A stretch of 64,000 nt of DNA. It comes from Byssochlamys sp. IMV 00236. Its lineage: Eukaryota; Ascomycota; Eurotiomycetes; Eurotiales; Thermoascaceae. The translations under genes and the position numbers were made by a program. Of the stretch, positions 47,184 through 60,251 are shown in pieces. The DNA lies in assembly GCA_001931875.2 (NCBI GenBank), contig MSJH02000504.1:1-64000 (forward strand), written 5' to 3'. The first letter of the stretch is position 1. Each line of letters starts with the position of its first letter. The notes beneath the pieces are model-generated. The model was not told the origin of the DNA and made no database searches. It was given only the letters and a program-made list of their open reading frames with translations.

Positions 47184-47704
47184 ATTACATTGAGAACGCA
47201 GATAGAATTATATAGCACGCGCAGTCAACATGTTGAGCAGGAGTCAAGTGACTACCTTCCTCTTTCGGCCTGCTCATGTTCTGTAGCTGGTTTCCCATAC
47301 AGATAGCCTCTCTCTCTCCGACTGCGCTCACTGACAGCTATCTCTTCGTTTTCACGACACCATACACTTGAGCTGTGTTCTCTATCCTGGCATACGATGA
47401 CCAGCACATCATAATTGTTTTCTCTTTTTTTTTGTCAACTGAACTTCGATTATGGGTATATATGAAGAACACCTGACAATACCCGTCAACCCATGCCCTC
47501 TAGCAATGACAATAAATACTAAAAATATAAGCGCGCGATGTTGAAAATGAAAGTTACTCCATGTCCAAAAAGATCGTATCGAGCCTCGCATTCGCGTATG
47601 ACGCCCAGGATATTCGACCACCCATTTTATTGGAAAAAAAAAAAGGAAACCCAAAGAATCCAGAACGCAAGAAAACTATTCTTCAGACTTTGTACCCAAT
47701 AGGA
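47184..47704. other. Intergenic region right of the MDH pseudogene
   Basis: No gene seen. Includes a T tract (TTTTCTCTTTTTTTTTG, about 47418-47434) and an A tract at 47633-47644. The right part is probably the 3' end of the next minus-strand gene. Confidence 0.45.
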
Positions 47705-47971
47705 TCACCCCATCATGGTACTTTCATCGAGGTCTCGATTCCCATTCGGCTTCCCCCGATGTGGTGATACTCGTTCTCCAGCCTCCAGCGCAGTTAAGTG
47801 TCTATATCTCAGCTGTGCCATGTAGTCGAGCTGGTCTTTCCCGGGAGTCGGAAAGCTACCGTTCCCGTCGTCGTTGGCGGAGAACATGCCGAAGACACTG
47901 CCTATGATGAGAGTCAAGCCGATCGCTCCGCAGATAACGAGTATAATGACGGCATTTTGACTGAGAGCCAT
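47705..47971 (-). CDS. Small single-pass membrane protein, unknown function
   Basis: An 88-codon single-exon frame. Residues 5-29 form one strong hydrophobic helix (AVIILVICGAIGLTLIIGSVFG), so the product should be a membrane-anchored peptide. The C-terminal part is hydrophilic and carries the motif PGKDQLDYMAQLRYRHLTAL followed by a charged tail ending DESTMMG. The ordered tail motif and clear topology make this more likely a real gene than a chance frame. No family name comes to mind. The plus-strand frame over the same bases is a shadow. Confidence 0.6.
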   Translation of the reverse strand: MALSQNAVIILVICGAIGLTLIIGSVFGMFSANDDGNGSFPTPGKDQLDYMAQLRYRHLTALEAGERVSPHRGKPNGNRDLDESTMMG

Positions 47972-50900
47972 TTTGGGAGGGTTGAAGGATTATTTATTAA
48001 GAAATTCGAAACGTGATTGAATGGTTTGAAACGAGTGTGTAGCGCTGTGAGAAGTTAGTCGGGTGACAAAGATCATGTTCATAGGAGGGAATCAAACCTA
48101 GAGCGAAAAGCGTCTCTGCGGTTTATTTGTGCGTAATGAGTGTGATAGCGACAGAGTATCTCTGTGATCTGAAAGATAGATACAATCGAGATAACTCCTT
48201 TATTCGCTTTAATGATCGTACATGTCTCCTGTGAACGACAGAATAGAGGGAAAGAAAGGAAAGAAAGGACGTCTAAGTCAACAGATAACGAGTGGGATGA
48301 ACAAAAAGAAGAAAAGGAGACAGAATCGAACAGTTAATTATAATCAACCACTACATTAGGACGGCTCTATGGTACGAAACCTGAAAATGCCTAAAAGGAG
48401 TTCGCGGATCTTGGAAGGAAGACATATACCAAAAGGAGTTGGTTGCGGAGAAAGAAACTACAGATCCGGAGATCTAACTGGCCAGGAAAGCCAAGAAAAA
48501 TTATCTAGCGTCTCCTGTTACAATCAGATTCGACTGGCCTCGACTCCAAATTGTAGACTATATTTTTAGGACGGGCGGCTAACTATCGCGTACGGGGTGT
48601 TCAAGAAGCAGTTTTGACACACGAACCTTTCTGGTTCAAGGATGGTGAACAAGCGCTGTCAAGACCTGTGATGTCAGGAACCGAACTGCCCAATGATACA
48701 GTGTGTAGCCCCTCTATCCTAACCATTTTCATCTAGTCGACAACAAAACTGAACCATTTGGGGCCACGAGCATGGTCAATGTGTGCTTTTCTCGAAATTA
48801 TCGGGGGCCCGTCGATGCTGTTTGAATCAGGGAGAAAGGATGTCGCGCTTTTTGAAGAATTGAACCCCTGGATTTAAAGCAGGATCTGTGCGTTTAACTT
48901 CCAATCCTAAATTGATCATTAGCTTGTTGCGATATCCATACGAACCAATTCGGCCAGCAGCTTGTTGCGCTCTGTGTGTTCTTCTCAGAGATTATCGATC
49001 TTGACAAGTTCCAAGCTTCAAGGCCGTTGCAAGTGTTATAAATAACCTGTCTCTAATCATTAGTTATAACGGATTTCCTCGCCGGATCTCATAAATTAAG
49101 GCTTGTTGTAGATTAAGCTAGAGTAACTATCCGTGAAGAGGCCAATCACTAAAATTCATAAGTGGGACCCTTAAAAATATCAGGGGTAGGAGAACGTGTT
49201 GAGCCTCTTTCGACATTAAGCGACCGTAATTGCTTATTACTATTTAGTCTACTGTTCGTTTGTTTATTCTTTAGGCCTTCTATTTGCTTCATATGAAAAA
49301 TAATTCCACATTCTGCATTCGGCCGGGCCTCTATATTTCCCATTCTGGAAATGTTTCTCGGAGGGGCGTGGTTATTGGTGCCATTTAAGATCACCACAAT
49401 CCCCTCATCCTCCCACTAGTACGACCCTGATTTTTCTTCGATTATTCGCTGTCTCAGCACGGGTGCTTTCTTGTCAGGAACCCCCCTTTAACGTTCTCTT
49501 TTTTCTAGCCACGCGGTTCGCGCGGCTATTCGGTGCTTATAACTGACGGAATAATAGCTCTCCTTTCGAGTCTTCTTGATTCTTGAGTTGTTATGGTCGA
49601 TTGCGTCCTCGACACTGTCAGTCATGTCGGCCACGTTTTGTAATCTCTTGCATCTCGCTGCTGTCACGTGTTCCGCATCAGGTGGTCGTTGCGCGCTCAG
49701 CCACTGATTCTGTCTGGGAATATAGATGACGATGGGCAGCTAGATAAGGAATCCTCGTATAGTGAGATGGCCGCAGAGAGACTGGTTTGTTCTGTAATGT
49801 GGGGGAGGGGCAGATATTCATGAACACAGACCGCTGAGTTTATATATATATATTTAGGAATAGCCTTCACTAATCAATCAACAGCTTAATGAATAAAATA
49901 CTAGAAGCGAAAATAGAGAATCCTTAGAGAAATCTCAGTTGGCGATTAACTGTTCGGCAATGTTTTAGTATAATCGTGGAAGCACCCTTATTGCTTCCAT
50001 ATATAACTATACCCCGACGGATACGATACCAACAATATATCTTTTCCCCCCGAACAACACATCACCCATAAAGGATATTCCAATTGCTAGCGCGCAACCA
50101 ATCTAATCATCATAATCTATACAATTAGAATGGCAGATGTGAAGCAAGAGACCAAGTCCCAGAGATGACAACGAGCACCATGGCTCAAGGCTGTCACCTA
50201 CGATGCCAGTAATTACATCGTTCCCAGGAAAGCTAGACTGGTAGTAAAAACGGAGCCCTCTTCGACTGCAACCCTCCCTGATCAGATAGACTCTAAAGGG
50301 CCATCAATATTGTCCCTCATAGTTGCTTCCTTGGAAGGGTGTCTCTCGCACACGGTCCCCTTATTTCAAGGATGCGCATCGACCCTTGGAGGGGTAGAAG
50401 GCCTAGCGGTAACCCTTGAAGTACAGTATATCCCTCTTAACGGGCCGTGTATACTCCAACTCACGTTGTCATGCCACGTTCGACCTCATACACGTTCAAA
50501 AGGTGAGCCAGAGATAAATAGTAACTCATCCCTTCGGTTTGAGAACGTCCAGGGGCCACCATAAAAGAGGATGCCCGTAGCTTCGGACGCTAATTGTATC
50601 TACCCCATCCATACTTAGGATGATGGTAGATACCCCAGTCTTCCCTTGAGCATTAAGTCAGAAACCTAGCTTTACACCTTCGTTTTGACATCGTCAAAGT
50701 TCAAGGGGGTGAGTACTAGCGGAAGATGGCTGGTCTTTGCTCACTAGACGTTGTCTGCCACCTGCTCTCTGACAACTCTCTTCAGGCCCCATCACTGTCC
50801 ACAGCTGGCTTCGTAACGAGACATTTGAGCCCCTATCTTTCACAGGTCTTTCCTATTTCTATGATTTGGAATAATAACTACGTTACTATAGCAGCTTGAA

Positions 50901-52960
50901 GCCCCCGGGTTCTCTTACCTGACAGCTCGGGAGCCCTAAGCCCTAGCGCCTTAAGTGGTGGCGGGCCCGCAGGGTCCAAAACAGGGACTTTGGAGCTTCC
51001 GCAGGGAACGGGGGAACATTACCTACCTATTCTCTTGAATCTTCATCACCTCACCCGTTTGATGGACATCACACATCGGCGGTCTCGTTTGCTTCTGATA
51101 TTCTTACCGACCTGCTCGTATATGCTAGAGCAGGGCAGATCTTGATGTACGCATAATACCCCCTGATTCAAAGCAGATTGAGTCGTGACTGCATGGTCGC
51201 GTTTGATGACTCTGCAAGCACGGCTGCCAATGATGATTAGCTGGAGCCTCGTCGCTGGTCTAGACTGAGCGAGCATCGTGGGCAGTCCCAGTATAGTATC
51301 TCAAATTCGAGGTTTCAGACTCTTGGGAACGGGGATTTTGCGTCCCGCAGTGCTGGGTTCTGAGGACATGTCAGATCTGATCTGGAGAGCGACTCTGCGA
51401 CGAACAAGGATCACATACTATTTTAACCAGCAACGGGCTCCACGTCTCGCCAAAACTGGCGCTCCCTAGAGTACAGCTGGCCCATTCGCGAGGATAGGAT
51501 CGATTCCGATTGAGGCGTTTACACTTGACTATTAATGAGATCCGTTTGAAGAACGATTATTCTCTTTTCTGCACCCACATAGTTACCATTTTGGGACTGC
51601 GACATCCTGGCTTCTGATCCAGCAGCCTAACTCCTCCAGTCTGCTCTCTTGCTCTCCTGTCCTGACTCGTTCTCCATGTAGATTAACCAGCCTACTGCAG
51701 CGGGGGAGCAGAAACGCCGTGCAGGTACCGCCCGCCAATTGGTGTTGGTAGTCGCCGCTGGAAACGCCTTGCTTTGCCGTCTCCACATCCGGAGTCGACA
51801 TGTCAAGTCAACAACCAAGACCCGAGTCTACGGTCTTCTCACAGCAGCGAAACGAAGCGACTCGGGTCCGCCAAGTCCCTGCTGTCGAAGCTGTGTGGAA
51901 TTTTACTGAATGGAAGAAAAACCATGAAAAAGAAGCCATCTGCTTTGGTGTACATCTACTTTGTGATAACAATGGTTGGAATGCGGGTTCAAGTGCACGG
52001 CAACCATAGTGACTTGCTGAATGCTCAAATGTTACTCTACAGTCTGCTTATGTCAAATGGTCGCTCGTTCCGAGCAGTCATCGAGAGATCGGCAGTTCTG
52101 ACCCAGCAAGATGTCTGCCAGCATTAGTGGGTGATCGGGAACATCTCCCGTCTGTATAACGCAACGCGTCCTGGCATTCGATTCGTATATCACATTCTGA
52201 CAATGGATATGGTACTCGAGAGCCACGATCGAGCCACAGATCTCTCTGCACAGCCATCCGACTCTTTTCTTCTCTGCTTCTGACTTGGTCATGCTAATTA
52301 GGTGTTCAGGGCGCGTTTTCTGAGCTTCAAAAAGAGTTCCTGGTGATTCACAGTATCTGGTCCGGTCTGTATAACTTTCAAGATCGAAAATTGGCCACTG
52401 CTACAAATCACTTAGGACTCGGCGTTTAATCGGCTCTGATGTCTCAATTGTTGTCCATGCAACAGCTGTCAATATTGATCTGTTTTGGTATCGTCTATTC
52501 CCCGCAGTCGTCCTACTGGCCAAAAGAGGCGCTCCGGATTGACATCCGGAGTACTCCTTGCTCCGACCCAAAGGGTCGGCTCCCCTGTTCCCATCCCCGT
52601 CAATAGGGATGGGACCTAATGTAAGGTCTAATAAGCCCTTACCGTCTGTGCGCTTTCGCGGTGGATCTCTGTTTACACTCTTTTTATGCATCGGCATGCA
52701 TCTGGCCGCCCGTCAGCCACCAGCTCACTGGCTGCTCCCTTTCCTGTTTCATAGTCTCGACCTACTTTTTTTCTGGTCGGGTACTCTGTGTATAAACATC
52801 TCCATCCACCCTGGCAATAGCGTTCCTCGTCCCAATTCCAGAGCCCATTCTTCGCTTGAGAGCTGGCGACCCACGCGTCTCACACTACAGCTTTGATGTG
52901 CTTTCCGGATACCTCCCGTATCGTGTGTTGACATTTTTGTGTCCATTGGAATCCGAGCTC
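47972..52960. other. Long gene-poor region (about 5 kb)
   Basis: I find no gene with recognisable protein sequence in 5 kb. There is a short AT microsatellite (TATATATATATAT, about 49840-49852) and several short frames, including 50310-50564 and 51800-52009 (MSSQQPRPESTVFSQQ). None has supporting introns or codon bias. The first few hundred bases hold the promoter of the small membrane protein and the last about 600 the 5' region of the 580-residue gene. Decayed repeat copies are possible but cannot be shown without a genome comparison. Confidence 0.45.
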
Positions 52961-54703
52961 ATGGCTGGCGGATACTCTCCCTTCCCAAGCACTTTGGACA
53001 ATTCAGGAAGACCGCGGAGGCGGACACAGACAAAAGAAGACCAGCCACTGCCTCTCTTCCATCCCGGATCGAGGAACACCGGATCGACTGATCTTGGGAA
53101 CCCCCCGAGACATCCTACGACTATCGAAGACCCCAACCTCGATCCTTTCTATCTGGAGCGTTCACTGGAGAACGTCACGTCTTGGGAATCACAAGAGAAG
53201 GAAAGTCGTGATGCTGGCAGTGAACTGCGCCAGAATGGGAAGTTCATGTCCTCGGACTTGAATCTGGACACCGCACCATTCCCTTCGTTTGGCAACAGTC
53301 AAGAGCGATTGCCTGCTCTAGCATATCAAACTCCGGAACTGGGAACACACTCCAGTTTTGAACACTCTCGTTATCCTTCCACAACCTCTCACCAATTTCC
53401 TTATCACCACTACGGACAACATTCTTTCAGCTCGGTACAGTCCGATGCGAGCGGAAATATACCGGACCTGACTCCAAGTAGTTCATTTTCATCGAACTAT
53501 TCGGTTTCAAACTGCCCAGAAGCCGTGTTGAACGCGACCAAACAGCTTTGCCTGCACACTAACCGGGCAGAACGAACCGTTTCCGAGCCACCATATTTGT
53601 ATATCAGCCCTGACCGCTCCTCCACGGGCGATAACACTGATTCCTACGCTGCCACGGAACCCTCGACGCCTACTGGAACCATCACCCCTTACGACTTTCC
53701 TTACAACGACTCCTCAGATACTCTCATTATGCATTTCACTAACCCCGGGGCGCCTTCCGCCTCTTCGCTTCGCTCAAAGCCACTGCCATCACTGCCAAAC
53801 TTGTCGAGGGACTCTAATGGTCAGCACGCGTCCAAGAAGGTCCACAGCCCATGTTTGAAGACGCAGATAGATCCCGCCCTTATATCTCCACCCTGCTTGA
53901 TAGATCCTGTCACGATGGAACCACACGCCACGCCCTATGATCAAGCACTGTTCATTCCAGCCAATGAGTGTGCCAGTCCAGTCCCGAGCCCCGTAGCTTG
54001 TTCGCCTCCGATCACTCGTCAAGTGACTGGACACTCTACTAGGGCTCGACCATCTATATCGACATCAGAGGCCCATTGCGAACAGTCTGTATGGGAATCA
54101 GACTCGGATTCTGAATCCATAGGGCCGAAGTCACTCTCGCGCAGAAGGCCCATTGACACCCTGCGCAAAGTCCGAAGTCGTGTTCAACTCAAAGTAACCA
54201 AATCGACGACGAAGCTTGATGGTGAAGAGAATAGCGGACATGAGTCTGAGCGGTCCTCGGAGGAAGTGCCTCCAATGCCGACTCCCACATATCAACAGTT
54301 CCCGGAAGTGAAAACGGCTACCAACCAGAACTGGACACCAGAGCCTGTACGTGGATCAGTTGAACACACGCTTCGTCTTGTTGCGCCCTCTACTACATCA
54401 CTTCCTCGCCCTTCTTCTTCTCGGGGTACCGGCCAGGAGAGCAACGGAAATGAGAAAATGTCTACTGTAGCGGCTATGCACACGCATCGTCCGCATAGGT
54501 TAGAAAGCGAACAGCGTCGTCATTTCCCTACACACGAGGCCATTTACGGCAAATGTCTGGAATCCCAGTCCACAATTGATCTCAATGCCGCCTTGTCATT
54601 GAGTCGTCCCGGATTGTTGAGACGCCTTTGCCGGTCATTCCGTGCTCTGAGCTGCCATCACGTCCACGAGGAGGACTGCTATGAAAAGACATTCAGACGA
54701 TAA
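52961..54703 (+). CDS. Disordered Ser/Pro-rich fungal protein
   Basis: Unknown function. The frame is open from 52856 but the first ATG is at 52961 (ATGGCTGGCGG), giving 580 residues in one exon. Most of it is low-complexity, rich in Ser, Pro, Thr and His, with no signal peptide, membrane helix or zinc-binding motif. There are SP/TP-type sites (STPTGTITP, PLPSLPNLS, VPSPVACSPP) that could be phosphorylated. A more conserved-looking basic patch lies at about residues 392-425 (SLSRRRPIDTLRKVRSRVQL), and a short Cys/His-rich segment ends the protein (LLRRLCRSFRALSCHHVHEE). It may be a regulatory or cell-polarity scaffold, but nothing in the sequence proves this. Confidence 0.75.
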   Translation: MAGGYSPFPSTLDNSGRPRRRTQTKEDQPLPLFHPGSRNTGSTDLGNPPRHPTTIEDPNLDPFYLERSLENVTSWESQEKESRDAGSELRQNGKFMSSDLNLDTAPFPSFGNSQERLPALAYQTPELGTHSSFEHSRYPSTTSHQFPYHHYGQHSFSSVQSDASGNIPDLTPSSSFSSNYSVSNCPEAVLNATKQLCLHTNRAERTVSEPPYLYISPDRSSTGDNTDSYAATEPSTPTGTITPYDFPYNDSSDTLIMHFTNPGAPSASSLRSKPLPSLPNLSRDSNGQHASKKVHSPCLKTQIDPALISPPCLIDPVTMEPHATPYDQALFIPANECASPVPSPVACSPPITRQVTGHSTRARPSISTSEAHCEQSVWESDSDSESIGPKSLSRRRPIDTLRKVRSRVQLKVTKSTTKLDGEENSGHESERSSEEVPPMPTPTYQQFPEVKTATNQNWTPEPVRGSVEHTLRLVAPSTTSLPRPSSSRGTGQESNGNEKMSTVAAMHTHRPHRLESEQRRHFPTHEAIYGKCLESQSTIDLNAALSLSRPGLLRRLCRSFRALSCHHVHEEDCYEKTFRR

Positions 54704-57156
54704 GTATCTTCGACTGACGACCTCACTCGATTATCGCAAACGGATGCATACTATCGCATCCTTTTTATGTTCAGCCACAACGTCTTTCCTTACGATCAGT
54801 TCTTTCTCTAATCAATCTTTTTCGATATTCCATGCGCAACGAATAATGTCACCAGTCAAATGACTATGAATGAAGGATGAATCGGACCACCTTTGATGGC
54901 AGCGATGTGGAAGCCCATCTGTCCACAAGTGAAGCCGTAATGGTGCATTCGACTCGGCGCTATAAACGATGACACGTACGAACCATTTGATGAAGTCGAC
55001 GCTGAGAAGACCATTTCACAATTTTCGGTCTCCTAATCTCTCTCTCTCACTCACTCTCTCTCGGTCTTTTATTATACTCTCTCTTATCATTTCCGCTATT
55101 GCAGTTAACATGCTGTCAACTTTCATTATTTCCTTCCTTGTCTTCTGTCGTTTTGTCTATTCTTATCTCTGACGATACAATCTTTCGTAACTCAGATCTC
55201 ATTTCCTATTTTCACCTCTTTGGAAAGGCGCAGAAGTCCGGTCTCATTTTCTCCTTGTTTTGAACCTCTCTTACTGGATACATGGATAGAGAAAAGCGAA
55301 GGTGTGGCATAGTCTAGAGGATCGGCGGTTACTTAGATTGGTCCCACGGTGCCTCCGGCGACGGGACCGGACCTGGACAAATATCACATCTGAAGATAGC
55401 CAAACAGGCCCCTGTACGCTGCTTAGCGAAATCAGAAATACAAATCAAATTAATCATTTAAAAAAATAGCTACGTTCATTTTAGATTGTTTACCTTGTAT
55501 GTTTTTCTATCTAGATCAAGCACTGCATTGAGCCACTAGGATGCAAGGTCCACGGTTCCCTGATTCACATCGTTTAGTTACAGGGCATTGGCACTGGCGA
55601 GAAGGGAAGGGGAGAGAAGAGAAACCCTTACTACGCAAGACGCTAGATATTTCTAATTACTTGGGGTGGTATAATGTAATTTCCCATATTTCAAAATCAC
55701 GGTCCGTTCCGCGTTAGCAGTTTATGTGCTTTTTAGACCCGCATACTATCTGACACGAGCTTTACTTTCTTTTTGGGGTCAATCTCAGAAAAGAAAAAAA
55801 AAAAGAGAGAAAGAAAAAGAAAAAAAAAGAAACAGAAAATCAACGGTTTCTGCTAGAAACCCGATTTCATTTCATATGTAGACCCTTACGTAGGATACGA
55901 TTCTGCTCCTTCCATGATCCGCAGGAGCTTGATGTAACTAATAGCTGCAGTTCTCTTGCATGTTTCATGTCCGAGACGGAAGCTCGCTGTGCTGCGAGAG
56001 AGGTAGATTCGGGTTGGGTAAATGCAGGTTGAAGCCGAGGCTGAAGAAGTAAAATAACGGTGTAAACAAAGCCAAAGCCAGTCCACTCTGTTTGTTGTTG
56101 ACTTTTCTTATTTGTTATTCCTTGCTTAACTTCTATGGCATTGGTGATTTGATTCCTTACATGCATGCATTTTAGTCTACATCGGAAGTGCTCTTCTGTC
56201 TAGGATGAGAAGTGTTACTGTTGCTGGTTCTGTAGTTTTCCCTGTTTTTTCTCTTTTCTTTTCTTTTTCTTTTTTTTTACCTGCAGAGGCTGCAGGAGCG
56301 GTGGGAGAAGGGAAAAGAAACGAGATTGAAATGGATTGCATGCATATGTTTCATTATTTCATGCAAGATCTGGTTTAGTCGAGCCGAGGGTCACCGTCTG
56401 ATCGGGACGCTTTACTTTTCTCCGTTTTCTCCAGAAACCTTGGAACTGTCGCCCTGAGCCTAAATGGAGAATAGCTCCAGGATGAGGCGTTGGATAGTCA
56501 GCGGAGCTTGCTGCAGGCCCGCCTTGGTTTTTTCTTTTACTTGCTTGTTGGTTATTTCTTTTTCTGGTGAGTAGAGCGGATGCGGAGGTCGGGAACGGGC
56601 CTTCTTCCCGCCTCCCCGCGGTGCCCCGTACGTAGGAGGAGTCTCTGCAGACGCGGATTATTGGAGACTAGTTCCTGCAGAGGTACAGGTATGTATGTAC
56701 ATGTACGATGCGGCGCCGGACGCACAGGTTTATCGTTCATCGCTATCCTGCAGAATCATTGCTTTTTTCTTCTCTGGACCTCGTGGCGCTGAGGCTCATA
56801 GACGCAGGGTCGTCTGTGGCTGGTTTTTCTCCCGAGGAATGTGATAGACAGTGAACTGAATCTGGCCGCAGCTGCACGCTGTAACCGTGAGGAGTCCAGA
56901 CAATCCTTCGGAGGTGATCCGATGAACGGTGAACGAGTTTTTTTCTTTCCTTTGTAAGCAGCTGCCATACTGCCGCACGAATCGCTCCTTGCGAGTGCGG
57001 TGAGATATCGAGATACGTAAACACCGCAATTTGGATCGATGTGGATTGTTGCGAATTCTGATTCCGCAGACGCAGATGAATGACTCGGCGTTTCTCTTAG
57101 TCAGAGAACCGGTGTGGTGTCGATGCAAGTTGTAGAACAGGAACCCCGGTTTCAGT
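54704..57156. other. Gene-poor region with simple-sequence tracts
   Basis: No gene seen. Includes a CT microsatellite (TCTCTCTCTCACTCACTCTC, about 55038-55057), an A/G tract (about 55789-55842) and a T/C tract (about 56245-56278). These are likely untranslated or promoter sequences of flanking genes. Confidence 0.5.
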
Positions 57157-57924
57157 TCAACTCTGCTCTCCGCGGACCTCGTCTTCCTCCATCTCCAGAG
57201 ACTCGAGGTTTTCCTCCCAATTCGGGACCATGACTCTCTTCTCCCACTTCGAAACAACCGAGTCACCTTTCTTTGCAAGTCGGGTCTCTGGCTTCTCCTT
57301 CTCACCTCCTTCTCGGCCTTCATCTGCCTGGAGTCCTCCAAAGACAGCCTGCACGCTGAGTTCCTTGACTGCAGTCATGTAGATCCTCTTAGCCTGCTCT
57401 ATCTTCTTCTTGCGCGCCTCTTTCTCTTCTTCACTTTCCTCAGAGACCTGTTTCCCAGCGCTGCTGCGTGCAGGCTTCTTCACCGGTCCAGACGACGACG
57501 CGCGCGTCTCTAATCCTCGCAACACCCCTTCGAGTATCCCCAACACCGTTCCTACCCTCATACCCAACTGCGCTCCCACAGGAAACCCAGCATCGAACCC
57601 ATCCTGAACGAATTGTCCCTTTGCAGCTGATACCCCATCGCGATACCCGGCAGTAACATGCTGACGACGGAGCGAGGGCAGATCAGATGGTTCAGCAGCG
57701 GTCGTCGATTCTGTTGTATTGTTTTGCTGTCGTGCACTACTACCATGACTTTCCGCAGGCGGCGAAGAGCCGAAAATATCGTCTAGCGAGTTATCAGGCA
57801 CGATATGCTCCTGCGTCGCTGTTTCTGCGTCGGATTGCGCGGATGTCATCGTCGTCGTTGGAGATGGCGGGGCAGAGTCGCCATCCGTGGGGGAATGCGT
57901 GGAGCTAGATGGCGATGCGGGCAT
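57157..57924 (-). CDS. YAE1: Yae1 protein, Fe-S cluster targeting adaptor
   Basis: With Lto1, Yae1 brings the cytosolic Fe-S assembly machinery to the ABC protein Rli1 (yeast knowledge). Single exon of 255 codons. The first about 85 residues are disordered Ser/Thr/Pro-rich sequence. The Yae1 core at about 88-135 carries the deca-GX3 pattern: [20 protein letters not shown] then [20 protein letters not shown] with Gly every fourth residue. A charged helix follows ([20 protein letters not shown]), then [16 protein letters not shown] and an acidic end. The start at 57924 is the first ATG; a second in-frame Met lies 25 codons later, still upstream of the core. The tandem Gly pattern makes the call firm; the partner LTO1 is not in this window. 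Confidence 0.88.
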   Translation of the reverse strand: MPASPSSSTHSPTDGDSAPPSPTTTMTSAQSDAETATQEHIVPDNSLDDIFGSSPPAESHGSSARQQNNTTESTTAAEPSDLPSLRRQHVTAGYRDGVSAAKGQFVQDGFDAGFPVGAQLGMRVGTVLGILEGVLRGLETRASSSGPVKKPARSSAGKQVSEESEEEKEARKKKIEQAKRIYMTAVKELSVQAVFGGLQADEGREGGEKEKPETRLAKKGDSVVSKWEKRVMVPNWEENLESLEMEEDEVRGEQS

Positions 57925-60251
57925 TGTCGACTGGGGCTCTGTACGGAACTCTTCTTCTGATACTGGGACAACTCTGCTGTCTGTTTGTACGAAGGAGCGT
58001 GTAGGCTGTCCGTAAGGGGTTTTCGCTGAGTGAGCTTGTTTTGGAGAAGTGATAATTTTATCGCTGCGGAGATTACTTTTTTGAGGTGGGGCGAAGATTT
58101 TGGTCCGGAACCATTGATCAGTTTTGTATGAACGATGTCTACCCCCAACTAATATATTACACTGTTAGAAATCTGGGAATAGAGTATTCATTCTTGTCCA
58201 TATTTGATAAAAGTGAACTGAAGTGTTTGTGTTTGGTAAGTGAGTCTGGGATTTTGTAGCTAGTATCTCGAGGGGTCTGTTTCAAGATAGTGTTTCGATA
58301 TAGATCGATTGGTTTTCGACGGATTTCAACCTTCTAGATATCGCCAGAAAGGGTAAAAAGTTATCTATACTGGATATTCCCATTATATGAATCATGTTTG
58401 CATGTAACCAGTGTTCTCAAGTCATGAGAAGTTACATCCAGCAGCACTTCTATGTCACCAGTTTTTACACTCTACCACCATTGTATACCCCAACATTAGG
58501 TACCTCGCACCGCGAGGAGTGTGAACGACCTCGATATAACCCTGATAATATTAGTACAGCTGCTTAACCTTCAGCATCCGCGCTCCATCTAGCTCTAGCC
58601 GTCCAACCGTCTCACTTCTCATCAACCTCCCCAACTCGCCCATGGAGTTGATCCAAAGCGTCAACTCTGTCCTTGTTGAACTCGATCTAGAAATGTTAGA
58701 CAAAAATTACGGCGGCGCTCGAACAGGTCGCAGATGTCAGAGAGACCAGCGACTAGATGACGATGAATGGTAACACTGGCCCGTGGAATTCCTCTGAACC
58801 CTACTGCCCATGGCGCTGAGATTGTATGGTCGGACAGGAGGAGAATAACCGGCTAGCTAAAGATTTGAGCAGGAAATACTATCCAGCGCCATGATTCAAT
58901 GTTAGTGTACACTGGAATGGGAGCATATCAGTCACATATATGCCATGCCGTACGAGCACTTTATCCACTGCGAAAGCAACATTTAGTGACTTATTTTTTT
59001 TATTCTCATCCTACTCTGTCCTAGAACTGTGTTGTTTAACAGAAGCTGATACTCGTATCGGGAGTACATGTAGAATTGTTTCATTGAGAAGGGGTGCATA
59101 GTATTTCCCACACTTGGTATCACTATATCACTGGCTATCTTGGAACTTCAGATTTTTGCAGGCTGGATCGTATACACATTGGTAGATTGTTGTTGGTTTT
59201 CAGGAACTCAGGCCCAGGATAAGAAGAAAGGGGTCAGTTGATAATGAGGTAGTCAACCCTTACCCCGCGCTGTCTCGGATGGAAGCTCCGGCAGGTATAA
59301 AGAAGCGAGAACTTTGGAGTTTTGGCACAGATTAGTTTAGTTATATGCTGAACGCTTACGAGAGATCTGTTTCTGATATGTCGTTCTCGGAGTTCTCCGT
59401 CTCGACAGCAAATAACTAGGTACTGAATTGGCACGGATACTGTACGATTGGATGAGGTCCTCTGGTATTATTATTATTATTGATCGTTGATCGTCCCAAC
59501 TCAACTCATTGTAACATGGCTTCTTATCGGCCACATCCGCAATGGCTTATCCGGGAACTGATCTGCGTCCGCTAATCCAGAGAAAGTATGGTAATTCAAT
59601 TCCTGTATCATCCGAATTACCGTTATCTGATCAATCGAAGACTAGAAGTAGAACACGCCCTTGAAACTCAGATTGAAAGAGCGCCAACTCACAGTCAACG
59701 GAGGGGATCTCAGCTGCAGAGTGACTTCGAGATTAATTAGTGAAACTGGCCGGACTCCGTTGGTCGAAGAAGCTTAGAAACAACGTGTGATAATTCCAGA
59801 TGATGCCATTGGGTGATGAACTGTTTTGTCCTTTCCGCTAGACGATGTGAAACTACCCTGTAAGCAGCCAGATCAGGGGATCAACCGATGGACAATGAAA
59901 CCATATCACGGAAACTAGAACTGAATATGGAAAAGCCTCCATCTTCGATGGATCTACTGACCTGCGTCCGCAGAGAGCTATGATTTAGAAGCTTACTACG
60001 ATGTTCGATCTCCGGCTGGTGCTCTTTGGGAGGTAACATCGCGTTGAATAGCATTAGCCATGAAGTTCTCGCAGGCCGGATTGAGGACCGGTTGTACGAG
60101 GTATCCTGGACGCATTTAAGGCCTGTTGCCCTCTCCCGAGTCTTGGTTGTTCGAATCAAGCCAGGAATATACGAAATCATTTCCACCTAGCCTTTAATCA
60201 GGCCCGCCAGTCGCTAGAGCGTTATCTCTTGTCAGACGGATAATAGCCAAA
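57925..60251. other. Gene-poor region between YAE1 and the RNase gene
   Basis: No convincing gene in 2.3 kb. A 43-codon frame starts at 58642 (MELIQSVNSVLVELDLEML) but is too short to judge. An ATT repeat (ATTATTATTATTATT, about 59467-59481) is present. The right part holds the promoter of the RNase gene. Confidence 0.45.
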
